64,000 bases of DNA, taken from the NCBI GenBank assembly GCA_002943765.1, contig PQWQ01000009.1, positions 1,736,001 to 1,800,000 of the forward strand, written 5' to 3'. The position numbers and the translations under genes are program-made. Within the stretch, counting starts at the first letter, position 1; every line of letters starts with the position of its first letter. Origin of the DNA: Psoroptes ovis. Taxonomy: Eukaryota; Arthropoda; Arachnida; Sarcoptiformes; Psoroptidae. The notes under the pieces are model-generated. The model worked only from the letters and a program-made list of their open reading frames with translations, did not search any database and was not told the DNA's origin. This document shows positions 24,167-37,700 of the stretch, piece after piece.

Positions 24167-24180
24167 GTGCCATCTGTCGG
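24167..24180 (-). promoter_or_regulatory. CTCF-like core motif upstream of ELAC2
   Basis: The minus strand reads CCGACAGATGGCAC, which fits the CTCF core including the GGC end. It is about 80 bases upstream of the ELAC2 ATG. Motif match only. Confidence 0.3.
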
Positions 24181-24427
24181 AGTTGATTACAATTAAAAAT
24201 TTAAAATTTAACCCTTTTCAAAAAAAAAAATTCAAGAAAAATGAAGATGAGAATAAGATTTATTTGATTAAAGAAATAAATAAAATATTTACACAAATGA
24301 AAATTGATTAAGAAATATGATCTGAATTAAATGAAACCAAAAAAAGCAAAGAAATGCGAGAATTTACATACAAATTACTCTGTCTAAAAAGTCAAAATAA
24401 AATCATTTAAAAGGTTTTAGGGTTCTC

Positions 24428-27246
24428 TCAGCCAATTTTACTGGGTGTAAATACTTGATTTCCTTGTAGGATGAAATTTAAATTTGTTGGCACATATGCT
24501 AGATTATTGTTATTAGGGTTAGAGTTTGTTGTTGTAGCATTCGATTGAATTATATTATCATTATTATTTGAATTAAGAAGATGTTGATTATGATCTACTT
24601 TAAGGCTATGATCTTTATCAAGTTGAATGCTACTGGTTATTATTGTACCATCATTATCTGAATGATTATTAATCACCGCTGCTGCTGCTGCTGTTGATGA
24701 TGATGATGATGTATTTATTGCTACAGTCGCAGATGATGATGAACTATTATTATTGGTCAAATTATTATTCGTACAAGCGTTATTCGGTACCAATGCAATT
24801 TGACCAGATTTTAATTGTTGTAATGAAAATGAAAGTGGTATACGTATGGGAATCGATTGAATCGAACCATTTTGATACGATGATGATGATGATGAATCAT
24901 TATGATTAAAATGATTATTTTGTGGCTGTAGTTGCTGATGATGATGATGATATGCACCGGTTGTTGTGTTTACATTCAACACAACTGGTTGTTGATGTTG
25001 TTTTGGATGCTGCTGGGTCTGGTGATTATGATGATTATTAAATAATTGATTTGTTAATTGATTAAAATTTTTATGATCATTTGTACTGCTGTTGTTTATA
25101 GCTTGAACATTCATTGAAATCAAAGAAGTGGAATGGTGATCATTATTATTATTATTATTATTAATATTAATTCCATCATTATTGAACACTTCTATTTCAG
25201 GGGAAACAAAACAAAAAAAACAATAACCCTTAAAATCATTAAATTACGAGGGAAAATATTTGTTTACCTTTTTTAATATTATTATTCACATTAGCTGCTT
25301 GAATAAATTTAAAATTTTTAGAATTTTTTGTTATCACAATTTGATTCGAAGTTATTGTTGTTGATTTGGTTATTGATGAGGTATCATTAATATTATTATT
25401 ACTGTTATTATTGTTAATGGCTATCGTTGATGATGAAGATGCTGATAATGAAGATGATGATTTTGCTGTCGCTGATGAACTTATCGATTCTACGGGATGA
25501 GTTGAAACAATGGATGATGATACATTATCACTTGTTGATTTAATGTTATGGTTGTTCATAATTGAATTCAATATAATTGTTTGTCTTGGTGGTGGTGTTG
25601 GCGGTGTCTGTTGTTGTTGATGATGATGATGATGATTTTGCACTTTAATTGACTCATTAATTGGCTTATTATTGATCGATATAATCGATGATTGTTGCTG
25701 ACGTTCGGCTTTTATTTTGGCCATGTTTTGTTGATGATGTTGTTGTTGCTGCTGCTGTTGTTGACGTAACAGATACATTTCAACAGCTTGAGTATGTTTA
25801 ACTTTCGGTTCTTCATTGCCGACTCGTTGCGTTATTTTTATCAATTTTTTACCATTCTCCGAAAATGTCTCGATGAATTGTTCAATGTAACGTCGTTTCA
25901 TTTCTTTGGTGCCAAGATAAAAGCTAAAATAGAACAGTACCTGTGAAGTACTTGGATAAAAATCAAAAATACACAAAGCTTACTTTGGTGCCGATTTAAC
26001 ATCACCATTTCGAATATTAACAATGCTACCAAAATAAACATCATCATATGGCCGTCGATATACGGTCAATATGATAATGGCAGCAGTGGAATCAAGAAAT
26101 TCCATACGATATTCTTCCATTTTTATCAATTCATATGTTTGACAGTCTTTTGTTTCCATTGTCATCGACTTGGCCAACATTTCAACATCTTTATATTCAT
26201 TATTTTGTAATAATTTCAATTGATTTTCAATTGCAATTGGATTTGGTTTCATTTTTTGTAAGAAATTTGCCGTGGCCGCCGTTGTTGTTGTTTCGGTATT
26301 CGCCGATCGATTAGTACGTAAAAATTTAAGTAATTTAAATTGTATTGATTGTTGCTCTTGTTGTTGTTGTTGTTGCTGTACGTTTCGTTTAAGACGTTTT
26401 CTTGGTAATCTTAGAAATGATTTATTACCAAATATAAGTTTTTTCCGAGATAATTTTTTCGATAATATCCCAATACATGAATTAGGATCAAGACATAGTT
26501 TTGGTGATGTTAAATATATTAATTTTGATTCTAATTTTAATCGAGCGGAATTTGTCCAACTAAAATTCCGATTTGTTAATCCAATAATTTTTTTAACATC
26601 ATTATACAAGCTTAAACTTGTTGGTTTGAGTAGAATAAAATATGAATTATAGAATTCGGTTGATGATTGACGATAATCACGTATTTCAGATATAATACAT
26701 CCATTATAATAGATATTATCAAAATTGAACATTTCAATAATTTCAATTAATTTTGGTGGCAGTTCTTCATTATCAATATAATCAATAATATGAGCATCTT
26801 CACAGGTAAAATGGACACGTTCGGCAACTGTATCCGAACCATATAATTTGATACCGAAACTATTTTTGAAGATAATAAAAAAATTATTTCAGAGTTGATT
26901 TGATACAATATTGATCAAAATGAATACCTGAATTGATGATTTTTAAACAATGATATCACAACATAATTTAATTGTTCATTTACAATTAAACTATTGAGGA
27001 AATAGTTGCAATTTTTAAGATTCTTATTTCGATCGGATTGGAATTAATGAGAAGATAATGATTAATTAAGAAGAAATAATTAAGAAATTCCAAAATATTT
27101 ACTTTGTACAAATTGACCAGATATGATTTTGAATCAACATCTGCATTATTAAAATTATAATCATCATCATCAACTTCTTCTTCAGTTTCACAGGCTTCGT
27201 TTGCCGGTAAATAATGCATCATACGATCAAATATAATTAAAGACAT
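24428..27246 (-). CDS. SUPT20H: Transcription factor SPT20 homologue, SAGA subunit
   Basis: Five exons: 27246-27103, 27022-26928, 26859-25984, 25923-25268 and 25191-24428. Phases agree and give 844 residues. SPT20 holds together the SAGA histone acetyltransferase complex. The conserved N-terminal part reads VNLYK...NSLIVNEQLNYVVISLF, then NEELPPKLIEIIE with the hallmark GCIISEIRDYRQS, the segment KLCLDPNS, and YDDVYFGSI. Exon 4 gives NFYLGTKEMKRRYIEQF, matching the family's WFIIGSK segment. The rest is disordered and rich in Gln, His, Asn and Ser, as usual for this protein. For exon 2 I used the acceptor at 27024-27023, as it alone keeps frame and yields KNCNYFLNSLIVNEQLNY. The nearer AG would shift the frame. 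The ATG at 27246 is taken as start; the frame continues upstream without another ATG. Confidence 0.9.
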
Positions 27247-28618
27247 GGCCAAACTAATTAGGCTAATTCAATATGATTATTGTGATTATTATTATTATTT
27301 TGATTATAATCAATAATAATAATAATTGTGGCCATTAATTAATTCACGAAATGTTTTAATAACTTTGTACTGAAAGTAATGGAGCGAAAATGAAGAATTG
27401 AATTTGAATATTCCATACAATAAACACACATGTAATTGATCAAATCTTGAAGACCATCATCCTTTAAGAGGTTCCAGACCGAAGATTAATTAAAATCAAA
27501 AGAAAATCAAAATCAAAACATTATTTTTCACTTAAAAACAATTCTTTAAAAAAAAGGTAAACAAATAGAAATGGTTCAAGAAAACTATAAACATTAAAAA
27601 ACATTTGAGAATAAAAACAGAAAACAGACTTTCGATATTATTAATATTAATAATAACAATTGTGTGTGTTTGTTTGTATGTTTAAATGTATGTAAATATG
27701 CTGTTAATAAACATATTAAAAAACTGTCAACTAAAATAATAAATGAAAACATACACACACACACACACAAACAACTATATAGACTGCATGCACACTATTT
27801 CTACCTTGTACGTAACACGAACGGCTGTTTCAAAAAATTTTTTTAACCCTTTAACAATTTAAAATTAATTGAAAAATATTAATTTATGTAAATTAATTAA
27901 TTGCGTTTATTTGTTTTATTCAAATTATTATATTTCATATTTATCTATGAATAAGTAAGTTTTTGCTTTGTTTTCTTCATTTGTTCCGCCTTGTCTTGGC
28001 CTTTTTATCTCTGTTAATTATAAATTAATTAATTTTTGAGAATTTAATTTCATTATTTGGTCGCTACGGAATGGAAATAGGGCCCATTTTGCTTGAAAAC
28101 AACCAGTTTTCTGATACTTTTTGAATAAAATAATTGCAAACAATAAAAAACCAGAGCATAAAAATAAATAAAATAATTAAAATTGTAATTTGAAAATGGT
28201 TCACTCTGTGTGTTTATGATATATAATTAATGGCATTTTTTCTGCTTTGTTTTATTTTGTTTCGGAATTTCCGATTGTATTCATTTATTCATTCATTCAT
28301 TCAGTTATTTAAAAGTGGAGAAATTTCATTCATTCATTTTTGACATAATATTATCAAATATAACATTTATTCATAAATAATTAATTTCAACAATTTTAAT
28401 TTTGCTTTGAATTAACTCATTTCGATGGTATTTCAACGGCTACAACAATATTTCAGACAAGTTACACACAGATTATCTTTACAAATCTCATTGATAATAA
28501 CAACAATAATAATAATATACAACAATAAACATTTGGAAATGATGATAACAATGAAATAAATAAAAGATTTTTGTTATACGAAATAATGGAAGAAGATATT
28601 TTACAGCTGAAATTAATG
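27247..28618. other. Spacer between SPT20 and the DHHC gene
   Basis: No coding frame with family features. Contains a CA dinucleotide tract at 27752-27769, TAA runs near 27640-27660 and 28500, and a CATT tract near 28285. It must hold the SPT20 promoter and the 3' untranslated region of the DHHC gene. Confidence 0.5.
27752..27769. repeat. CA dinucleotide microsatellite
   Basis: Nine or so CA units in a noncoding spacer. Confidence 0.8.
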
Positions 28619-30060
28619 TCACACTTTTAGCTGATTGTCATAACCATTCGATTTCACAGGGTCCTGTAATAATAATAATAGAAATAGAAAGAGTTGAATG
28701 ATTTCAATGAAATCATTTGAAATTCAAAAAAATACCTCTGGATTGTCGATAATTCGATTCGTACGATGTCTTTGATTATTTTGATTATGATTATTGGCAC
28801 AACATTTAAAACAACAAAATGAAAATTTATTGATCAACAATTGACAACAATTGTTTATTGATCTATTCCGATGACGATCATTATCGTCATTAATTTGTTG
28901 ATTAGCATTATTCGTAGTTAGTTGATCAGATATTTTAGGCTGTTTTGCTTGTCGCAACAGCGATCGTTGTCTCATAACAAATTCATATGTAGATTCACCG
29001 ATTATGTCTGTGTAGAATGGAGATCGAAAATTTTAAAAATTTCAAATAATCAAATCAATCAATTAATCAATCGAAAAATCTTACTTAGAAATATATGAAA
29101 TATACAAAGATGTAGTAGTAATAAAGTGGAAATGCTTGCAATCGCAAATGTTATATACAGAATTATTGACCATAAAATTTTAATTGAACCATTGTTTTCC
29201 ACTTCGTAATGGACAATTATTAATTTTGATGCTTTAATTTCATTCGATCGAAGAAAAAAAATGAAAATTAATTCGAAATTGAATTGAATTCGATTGATAA
29301 TACTTACATTTGATCATATCGTTTGAATATAATGAAATGATCAATAGCGTACTGGTGACTAGTATGATCAGGGCTTGCATTAAAGCTGTAATCATTGATA
29401 GAACAAACCATCTGGTCCATCAGAATTAGTGAAAAAAAAATCGAATTAAATTAAGGAAATACAAGGGTCAAATTCGAAGAAAAATAATTACCGATAATTC
29501 TTACGACCAATACAATTATTAAGCCATTTACAATGATGATCAAATTGTTCGATACATTTATTACATAAACTACAATGTTTTGATTTGCTACCGACCGTTG
29601 ATTCACAAATGTAACAGAATTGATTTTCAATAACATGTTCATGTTTACTACGATCAAATTTTTTCGGTTTTAAACAATTTCGATGTTTGGCCATTACATT
29701 CGAATCGATTGGATTGATTGTTGATGCTACGATATGCGTAAGGAAATGTGATAAATAAATGAATAGATTCAACATGAATAATGGTAATAAATTATCCAAG
29801 GAAGACATGTTCGGTATTAGCAGAAGAAAATTGATGAAACCAAATAGCAGGAAAATGGTCCAACCAATTATTTGAAATAAATGCAATGGTCGATTCCAAC
29901 CATTGTAACGTACAAATTCTTGTTGATGTCGTTGTTGTGGTAATGTGTTTGACGATGATTTTTGACCAATCGATGTTATCGATCGATGTTGGTCATTTTT
30001 ATCATAATCATTAAAATGATTATCTTGACTATCTTGTTGCGGATGAATTTGTATGGTCAT
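28619..30060 (-). CDS. DHHC palmitoyltransferase, ZDHHC1/ZDHHC11 type
   Basis: Five exons: 30060-29492, 29411-29308, 29231-29085, 29007-28736 and 28663-28619. Phases agree and give 378 residues. It is a membrane S-acyltransferase that puts palmitate on protein cysteines. Two membrane helices (about 61-83 and 92-112) precede the Cys-rich domain FCYICESTVG...KHCSLCNKCIEQF with catalytic Asp-His-His-Cys at 174-177, then KWLNNCIGRKNYRWF. Exons 2 and 3 encode two more helices, and exon 4 adds STYEFVMRQRSLL, the conserved Thr-Tyr-Glu of this subgroup, followed by a Cys/Asn/Arg-rich tail. The sequence CNKCIEQFDHHCKWLNNCIG is typical of ZDHHC1 and ZDHHC11. Exons 2-5 were too short to stand out on their own and are placed by splice sites, phase and helix pattern. 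Confidence 0.87.
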
Positions 30061-30581
30061 TTTCTTTTCAAATATTTAATGTTATTCAATTCAAAATACT
30101 GATAAAAGCGGGCCATAGGACCATTTCGCACATTTCTTCGGGCCAAAATATAACCAGAATGTTATTTTCTCGGGCAATCAAACATATTTTGGCGACTGGA
30201 AAAAAGAACCATAGAAACCGATTCCACTTTATGGGAATTGTATTTCAAATGTAGACGACAATTAATTCGGACCAAATCCACTGATTGTGTGCTAACAATG
30301 GTTGTTTGTTGAACGTATGACGGCCAAAATATGAATGTGTTCTACTTAGGGTAATATGGGTGGCATTGACTCACTTTGGCTACTGAATTTTGAATACACA
30401 CATATATATACCAACCCATGACTATTTATTCATGGATCATGTGTATTTTGGAATTGAAGTGAATTGTAACCAAAAAGAGAGAGAGGCAATTCACCATTTG
30501 AAAATTCAAATGGATTCGATATATTTGTTTTTGGGTCTTTTTCATTTTTCATATTTTTAGTTCAAAATTTGAGCATTGAAA

Positions 30582-30740
30582 TTTAAAGTTTTAATTCGTA
30601 GTTTTAAAATTAATTTTCATAGTTTTCAAGTTGAATTTCGTAGTTTTGAATGTCATTTTAAACCGTAAAATTACGAAATTCATTTTTAAAACTATGAAAT
30701 TCAATTTCAAAACTACGAATTAAAACTTGAAACCTTTGTA
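30582..30740. mobile_element. Family B fold-back element, copy 1, long form
   Basis: Left end AAGTTTTAATTCGTAGTTTT is mirrored by AAACTACGAATTAAAACTT at the right end. Arms carry three copies of a roughly 20-bp unit with TCGTAGTTTT or TCATAGTTTT. Confidence 0.8.
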
Positions 30741-31407
30741 ATTATAAATTATGGAAAAACTCAATTTTTGCTGCTTCAGCCTTTAATTTTTGAAAATTCG
30801 GAATTCACCTTGAGTCCTTTGAAAAAAAAGATCAAAATTTTGATGAAACCAATTAATCATCATAATCATCATGATCATAAATTGATTGATTAATGAGAGC
30901 AATGACAGCACAAATTTTTTGACAACAACAAATCATTATCTAGGGCTATAGTTTTGAATAACGAAATGAATAAATGAGACCATTAAAAATTCATAAGAAT
31001 ATTTTCACTTACTTTTTACCTTTAATCCTCGGGATCGATTGGCATGGGTTTCTTTTCAATCTGGCCCGAATTTGGCCCAATTCGGGCCCAGAAAATGATC
31101 CCCAAACCCTCTAATCGAACCTTTTCAAAATTTAAAATCATTCGATTCGGAAAATTCCTTGAAATTTACACGAAAATTGAATTTAAAATGCTCATTTCTC
31201 TCTCACATTTCAATTTAATTCAATTTTCAAATATTTTAAACCTGTATTTTTGAACGTGAATGCTGCTCTCACACTAACATTCACTTTCAATTTAATTTTT
31301 TGATTTGATTGTCTTGATTGTCTTGTCAAGTGGTAGTAATTTTCAGCTGTTTAGTTGGCTGTTTTATTTGATTTGATTTGATATAATTTATGTGAATTTA
31401 ATTTTTG

Positions 31408-31487
31408 AGGTCGTTGTCCGAAAAGTTCTAGTCGATTTTCTCATAATACGCTACAATAAAATCGGCAAAAACTTTTCGGACAACCTT
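31408..31487. mobile_element. Family A mariner-like MITE, copy 1
   Basis: Starts with GTTGTCCGAAAAGTT and ends with AACTTTTCGGACAACC. The right arm AATCGGCAAAAAC is family-typical, while the left arm has drifted (CTAGTCGATTTTC). Confidence 0.85.
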
Positions 31488-31855
31488 AATTTTTGAGTGC
31501 TTTTTTTTGGCAAACAGTGGTACAGGAACAAAATACAGTAATTTAATTTTTGGAGATAATTTCCAAAAATATAAAAAGATCAATTATGTTGTGATGCTCG
31601 AAAATCATACACTTTTCATTTAGCCATCACATATTACAGGCCAGATGTCTCCATTCATTCAATTTAGTGCATAGAAAATAGATATGAATTAAATCAATTT
31701 TGGTGCCCACCATTTGTTGTGTCGAAAAGTTGATTATTACTCTCAGTACTTTTTGATTAGATTTTTGCAAAAACTTTTAAGGTTTAAACCTTTCATTCAA
31801 AACTTTGTCAATTCATTTTCAATTTTGAAATTTAGGCAGTTCTCATCAAATAAAT

Positions 31856-32975
31856 ATGTCGAACCAAACAATTTGTTCATCATCATTAAACGATCGCCTA
31901 CATTCATCACAATCACATCCAATATTACGTCATTGGCAATCACAAACGGTACAAAATTTTTCGGCCAAAGATTTCATTTTACCATTGTTCATATTGTCGA
32001 ATGATGATGGTGATGAATTGATTGAATCATTTCCAGGTGTTAAACGTATGGGACAAAATGTTGTACTTGAATATTTATCACCATTGGTGACTAAGTATGG
32101 TTTGGCATCTGTACTATTATTTCCTTGCGTTAAACAAAATGATAAAAGTTTAGATGATGCATTTGATTCCGGTAAAAATCCATTGTTAAAGGTTATTCCA
32201 GCCATAAAGCAGAGATTTCCACAATTGTTAATTATTTGTGATGTTTGCCTGTGTGCTTTCACTGATCATGGTAATATTTTAGTTGAGATTTGGGTTTAAA
32301 TTCAAGATAATCTAAGAGATATTAATATATTCATATTGATTAGGACATTGCTGTGTATTCGATGAACACAATGGACAAATTGATAATCAAAAATCGATCG
32401 AAGCGCTGGCTCGATTATCATTGTCATATGCTAGAGCTGGTGCCGATGTAATAGCACCAAGTGATATGATGGATGGTCGTATTGCATTGATACGTCGAAC
32501 ACTTTCCGAATCCGGTTACGGACACATTTCAATACTGTCATATGGTGCAAAATTTTCATCATGTTTTTATGGCCCATTTCGTAATGCAGCCGGATCAGCA
32601 CCGAAATTTGGTGATCGACAAAAATATCAATTACCATGCGGTTCTCGTGGTATGGCTTTGCGTTCAATTGATCGTGATATACGACAAGGAGCAGATATGA
32701 TAATGGTTAAACCGGCAATGATTTATTTGGATATTGTACGTTCGATTGCCGATCAATATCCTAATTATCCGTTGGCCGTTTATCAAGTATCCGGTGAATA
32801 TTCAATGCTTAAACATTCGGCACAATTAGGTTTGTTTGACTTGCGAAAGGTGGTCATGGAAACAATGATTTCATTTAAACGTGCTGGTGCATCAATCATA
32901 ATCACATATTTTACACCAGATATTTTACATTGGATTCATTGCGATGATAACCCTAATATCACTGCAGAATATTAA
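31856..32975 (+). CDS. ALAD: Delta-aminolevulinic acid dehydratase (porphobilinogen synthase)
   Basis: Two exons: 31856-32270 and 32344-32975, phase 1, giving 348 residues (usual about 330). The enzyme joins two 5-aminolevulinate molecules to porphobilinogen in the cytosol, the second step of haem synthesis. The catalytic zinc site is split by the intron: CDVCLCAFTDHG then HCC, with Cys 131, 133 and 141 as likely ligands, so this is the zinc-dependent animal type. The Schiff-base lysines lie in SYGAKFSSCFYGPF and MVKPAM. Other marks are APSDMMDGR, GDRQKYQLP and VSGEYSMLKH. The N-terminal arm (HPILRHWQSQTV) needed for the octamer is present. The ATG at 31856 begins a plausible arm of normal length. 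The flanks carry family A elements on both sides (31408 and 33253). Confidence 0.96.
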
Positions 32976-33252
32976 TTCAACTTGGTTAAAATGTGATTTC
33001 TTCCAAACAAACAGAAAAAAAAATCAAATTCTATTCTATTTCTAAGGATGTGCATGCTCAATAATCTTGATATATATTTTCAAATTGATTGGTCTTCCTT
33101 AGGACTATAGATATTTGGCCCATTTAATTTCAATCATTCCACAATAAGAAACTAAATATTCCTTGAAAAAAATTTTTGATAATAAAATGAATATCAGTTT
33201 CACAAAGATTCAAATAATAAATAAATAAATATCAAATAAAATAAATATTGTT

Positions 33253-33327
33253 GGTTGTCCGAAAAGTTTTTGCCGATTTTCAGCTGTTTTTCAATTGGTA
33301 AATCGATAAAAACTTGCCGGACAACCC
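33253..33327. mobile_element. Family A mariner-like MITE, copy 2
   Basis: GGTTGTCCGAAAAGTTTTTG at the left faces CAAAAAC-like TAAAAACTTGCCGGACAACC at the right, about 75 bases overall. Confidence 0.88.
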
Positions 33328-33796
33328 GATATCATTTTACAAATAATTATTACCTTAATTTATCTTCCTAAATATTGTCATAAAATCTTAAAAAAAAAAA
33401 TTTCAAAGATCAAATTGCCTGAAAAACCTTTTTCACATTTCCTTACATATATTTTCATTTATTCATTTATTTATTTACCGAATTTCCCATTGAGAGATAT
33501 AGAAGCAGAGAGGAATTACATAAGATTACAGATTAATTATTTCCATTTGTTTCTTGATTTTTTCTTAAATAATAATAATTACAATAAATATGACCAATTT
33601 ATATATATAATTTCCGAATCAAAGAAATAACATGCGATCCAAGAAATGAATTAATTAATTAATAAAATAAATGGATTAATATCAATCAATGAATGAATGA
33701 TGATCATCAATACATACGAATTCATTGAATACAAATATTTATGTGCTAGGGCTATGGCCTTTGATTTTCCAATTATTTTTATACATTTAAAAATAT

Positions 33797-33810
33797 GTGT
33801 GTGTGTGTGT
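33797..33810. repeat. GT dinucleotide microsatellite
   Basis: Short GT run in the spacer downstream of the CCCH-finger gene. Confidence 0.7.
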
Positions 33811-33828
33811 ATATGCATGTGTGTGCAT

Positions 33829-34707
33829 TCATGATTTGTTTCCATCATTATCATTATTCAATGAATTATCAATCATATTATCTTCATTTTCTGAACTGCT
33901 TATAGCTATAATCAGCTCATTTTCACATTCAGATTCTGATTCATTATTATTATTATTATTGGCATTATTTTGGTTGTCATCATCATAATATTGATTCATG
34001 CATGATGATGATGATGTTTGTGCATTCAAATTATCATCATTAGTATTATCATTATCCAATGTATTTGAAGAAGCTTCAAGATCAATTTCCAATTCATTAT
34101 CAGATGAATCTATCACAGTGAATGTCGATGTTGTATTAATGTTGGCCTTTTTATCATTGTCATTGTTATTACTAGTACTCATTACGAAATCATCATTATT
34201 ATTGTGCTCGTTATTATTGTAATTACCATCATTATTATTGTTTTGACTTATTTTATCATTGTCATTCTATGATTGAATAAATAAAATGAATGAATAAATA
34301 AATAAATAAATAAGAAATAAAATCGAAATTTTCTCCAAAAAAAAAAAAAAAAATCAATACAAGGTTTTCAAGTTTTAATTCGTAGTTTTAAATTTAATTT
34401 TCATAGTTTTAAAGTTGAATTTCGTAGTTTTGAATGCAATTTTCAACCGTGGAATTACGAAATTTAATTTCAAAACTACGAAATTAAATTTTAAAACTAC
34501 GAATTAAAACTTTAAACCTTGTAATAATCAAAATTGCAAAATTTACATAAAAAATCGATTTAAACAATTTCTTATATAATTCTTAATTTGAAAACCACTT
34601 ACCGAACTTTGTTTTGGCCAAAATTTTATTCGATCATCATCATCATTATCATTATCATCATTATTCGCAACGATAAGAGGATTTTCATCGACTTTCAATT
34701 GATTTCG

Positions 34708-34740
<33 letters not shown>

Positions 34741-37700
34741 GTTATCATCAGTCATTAATAATTTTGATGAAGATTTATCCAAAGATGATGGCTTGGAAAA
34801 TGGTAGCAAAGTGTTTCCTGCTATGGTTGAAAACAATGATTCAGTGGCTGGCAATGCTGATAATGCATAAGATGGTATTGTGGCTGTGGATGATGATGAT
34901 CGATCATTCGGTTTATCACCGACTTCCGTCAAATTATTATGAACATTTTGACCAGACATTATGGATGGATTCGATTTAGAATGATCATTACTCGTTGTGA
35001 TGCTGCCCATAGCCGATTCCATATCTTGAATATTTGAATTAGGAGATTTTCTATGAGAATTTGTGGCCGATAATGATGTTGATGATGGTGATGTTGCTGT
35101 TTGATCAGTTGAACTGGTCGAAATAATACTTGTATTACTATCACTATTTTTAGTGTCCAAACTGCCACGTATTTCTGAATCGGTTATACGATTACGCATA
35201 CGAGGATCTCTGGTGATTACATTATTCGTTGTTGTTGATTTTGGCAACGGTTTTTGACCAATACATGGTTCGATTGGTGATTTTGAAAAATTACATTCTT
35301 GTGTCATCAATGAATTATTATCAGTATTTTCAACATTCGAATTCGATTTAATGATTCGAGGTGATGATGATGGTGGATTTTCAAAAAATCTTTTCAATCT
35401 AGGATCGGATTTAAGTGCTGAATTATCTTGGTGATACGATTCATAATAATCAGAATAATCGATTGTATCAATTTTTATGCCAAACAATTTATATGTGATG
35501 ACTAGATGATCAGTATTTGATTTTGTTTGATTTTTAACCTCCGATTTAACGGTTACCGATGTGGCCGGCTGCGTAGGTATGATCGATGATGAAGCGGATG
35601 ATGATGTTATCACATCGGTTTGATTCGAATTCGATGAATTCGTTGCGGCTGTCGATACATTAGGCATCGATCGATTCGAATTATTTAGACGAGGATCACG
35701 AATTCTAGGATCACGAGATCTTGGATCTTGTGGCGGTGGTAGCGGCGGCGGCGGTTGAGGTTGTGATTGAACTGCTATCTTAGATAATTCAGTGTTATTG
35801 ACAACCACTGGTTTTGGACCAGTTGCGGATCGTCCATCTAATAATGGTTGCGGTAAACCGAATGGATTATTAGCTGGTGGCAACGGTAAAGGATTAAAAT
35901 CATTGACATATGAAGGTGTAGATGGTGGGAAATTGGATATTTGTGATGATGATGGTGGTGGTGGTGGTCCACCGAAAGCAGCTGGGAGTGTGAATGGTTG
36001 GTTGGGCAGCACACGAAGATCTTCATCTTTCATCGAAGCTTCGATCAATCGTTTTTCTTCTTCACTAAGCTCTTCGCTGATCGATGATTGTTGTATGGGA
36101 GAAGTAGTCGGCTTTTCCAGCGGAGCCGAGAATTCTACTTGTGATTCAAGGGTTGTAGTCGTTGTGATTTGTTGTTTGAGTATTTCAGCTTCTTGTTTAA
36201 CTTTTTGTTCTAATTCTTCAATTTCTTTCAAATGAATCATTTCATCATAATCATCAGTATCCAACAGATCTTGATAATAATTTTGAATATGAGCTTCAAT
36301 CACTTCTTCATCTTCTTCGATCATTGGTTTTTCTTTAAGCACAAGACCATCATCAATACTAAACAGATTACGTTTATTGCCAGTATATGCTTTCTCGGCT
36401 TCTTTCAATTCTTGTTGCCATTCCCATGTTTGTAATGAATTTTTTACTTTTTCATCGATTGGCCCGAGTAAAACTTTACGAATTTTGTTTGATAATAAGG
36501 CTAATATCAAGAGAATATCGAATCATAAAATCAATTTTTGTTTAATTTAAAATAAATATTCGAACATTATTTACCTTCATAATCATAATCATTCGAATCG
36601 GGATCATCCGAATCTTTTGTCCAATCATTTGGATTATTCATTGGTCTATATGGTTTTACTTCATCTGGAAATGTTCCCGAATCCAAATAACTTCGTAATA
36701 TTTCACGATTTTCCGGTGTTAATGGTGCATGGCTAAAACGACAATTTTCACCCGAATAACAATTGGTGTTTGTATGGAAAAATTTACATGGAAATTCACC
36801 ATGCATAAATAGACAATCATCACCTTTACCTGTGTTGAGGTTCATTATTCATAAAGACAGAATTAATTAATATCAATAAACATGAATCAAACTAAATAAA
36901 ACATACCGCAAAAACCTTGAAGATAAAATTTACACAATTCTTTACGTTTAGGAATGGTCGCTTCATGTGAATACAAACATTCGCTACCTTTTTGACATTT
37001 ACCTTCACCATGAAAACGACATGCTGTTTTATATACACTCGATTTCGTTGTCGAAGCGTCATCAGTCGATGATGATGTATTTTGCTTCTCCTTTGACCGA
37101 CGTTTAAGTCTGGCAAACCTTCGAGCAGTATCAGGATCTGGAGCAATTAATTAATCTGAAATAAGATTCGATTTTCGAATTTTAAAAAATGACCCTCATT
37201 GCTTACCATTTCCGTGTAATTTTTTCATTATTTTCAATATTCTAAGCATTAACTTGGATCGTTCTTGTGGCAATTGATTTATATTATTTTTAAATTCATC
37301 ACAATCTTCATCAATTCGACAACCCAATATTTCCATAAATACATCGAATTCAATCAGTTCAATCAGCTTGAATGATTCATTCGATGACAATTCATCATCT
37401 GATAATTCAACCTGATCATATGTTGAATCATTCAAATATTTAGTTATGTCTAATGAATCATTGTTATTATTGTTTACTGCTGTTGCTGCTGCTCCAGCTG
37501 CAGCAATCGATGATGGCTTCGGTGGTGATGTTGATGATGATGTTAATGGCACTGGCAATCCTGCTAATTCAATGTTTCTAATTTGATTTTGTGTCAACGA
37601 TGATTTATTTCGTTTATTGTGAACGGTGGCAAAATTCGAACTATTTGTACGTTTACGTTTTCTATTATTATTATTATTATCATTGGTTCCATTACGATCT

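Larger units (their letters stand above)
30061..31855. other. Spacer between the DHHC gene and ALAD with one copy each of both inverted-repeat families
   Basis: Contains a family B element at 30582-30740 and a family A element at 31408-31487 (listed separately). It must hold the 5' regions of the two divergent genes. No coding frame is convincing; the frame at 31044-31253 has no family features. Confidence 0.6.
32976..33828. other. Convergent spacer between ALAD and the CCCH-finger gene
   Basis: Holds a family A element at 33253-33327 and a GT tract at 33797-33810. An AATAAA near 33181 may end the ALAD transcript. No gene seen. Confidence 0.55.

Noticed and set aside
31044..31253. Frame with a Trp/Pro-rich start (MGFFSIWPEFGP)
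   Set aside because: Too short, no homology recognised, sits in a spacer beside a family A element.
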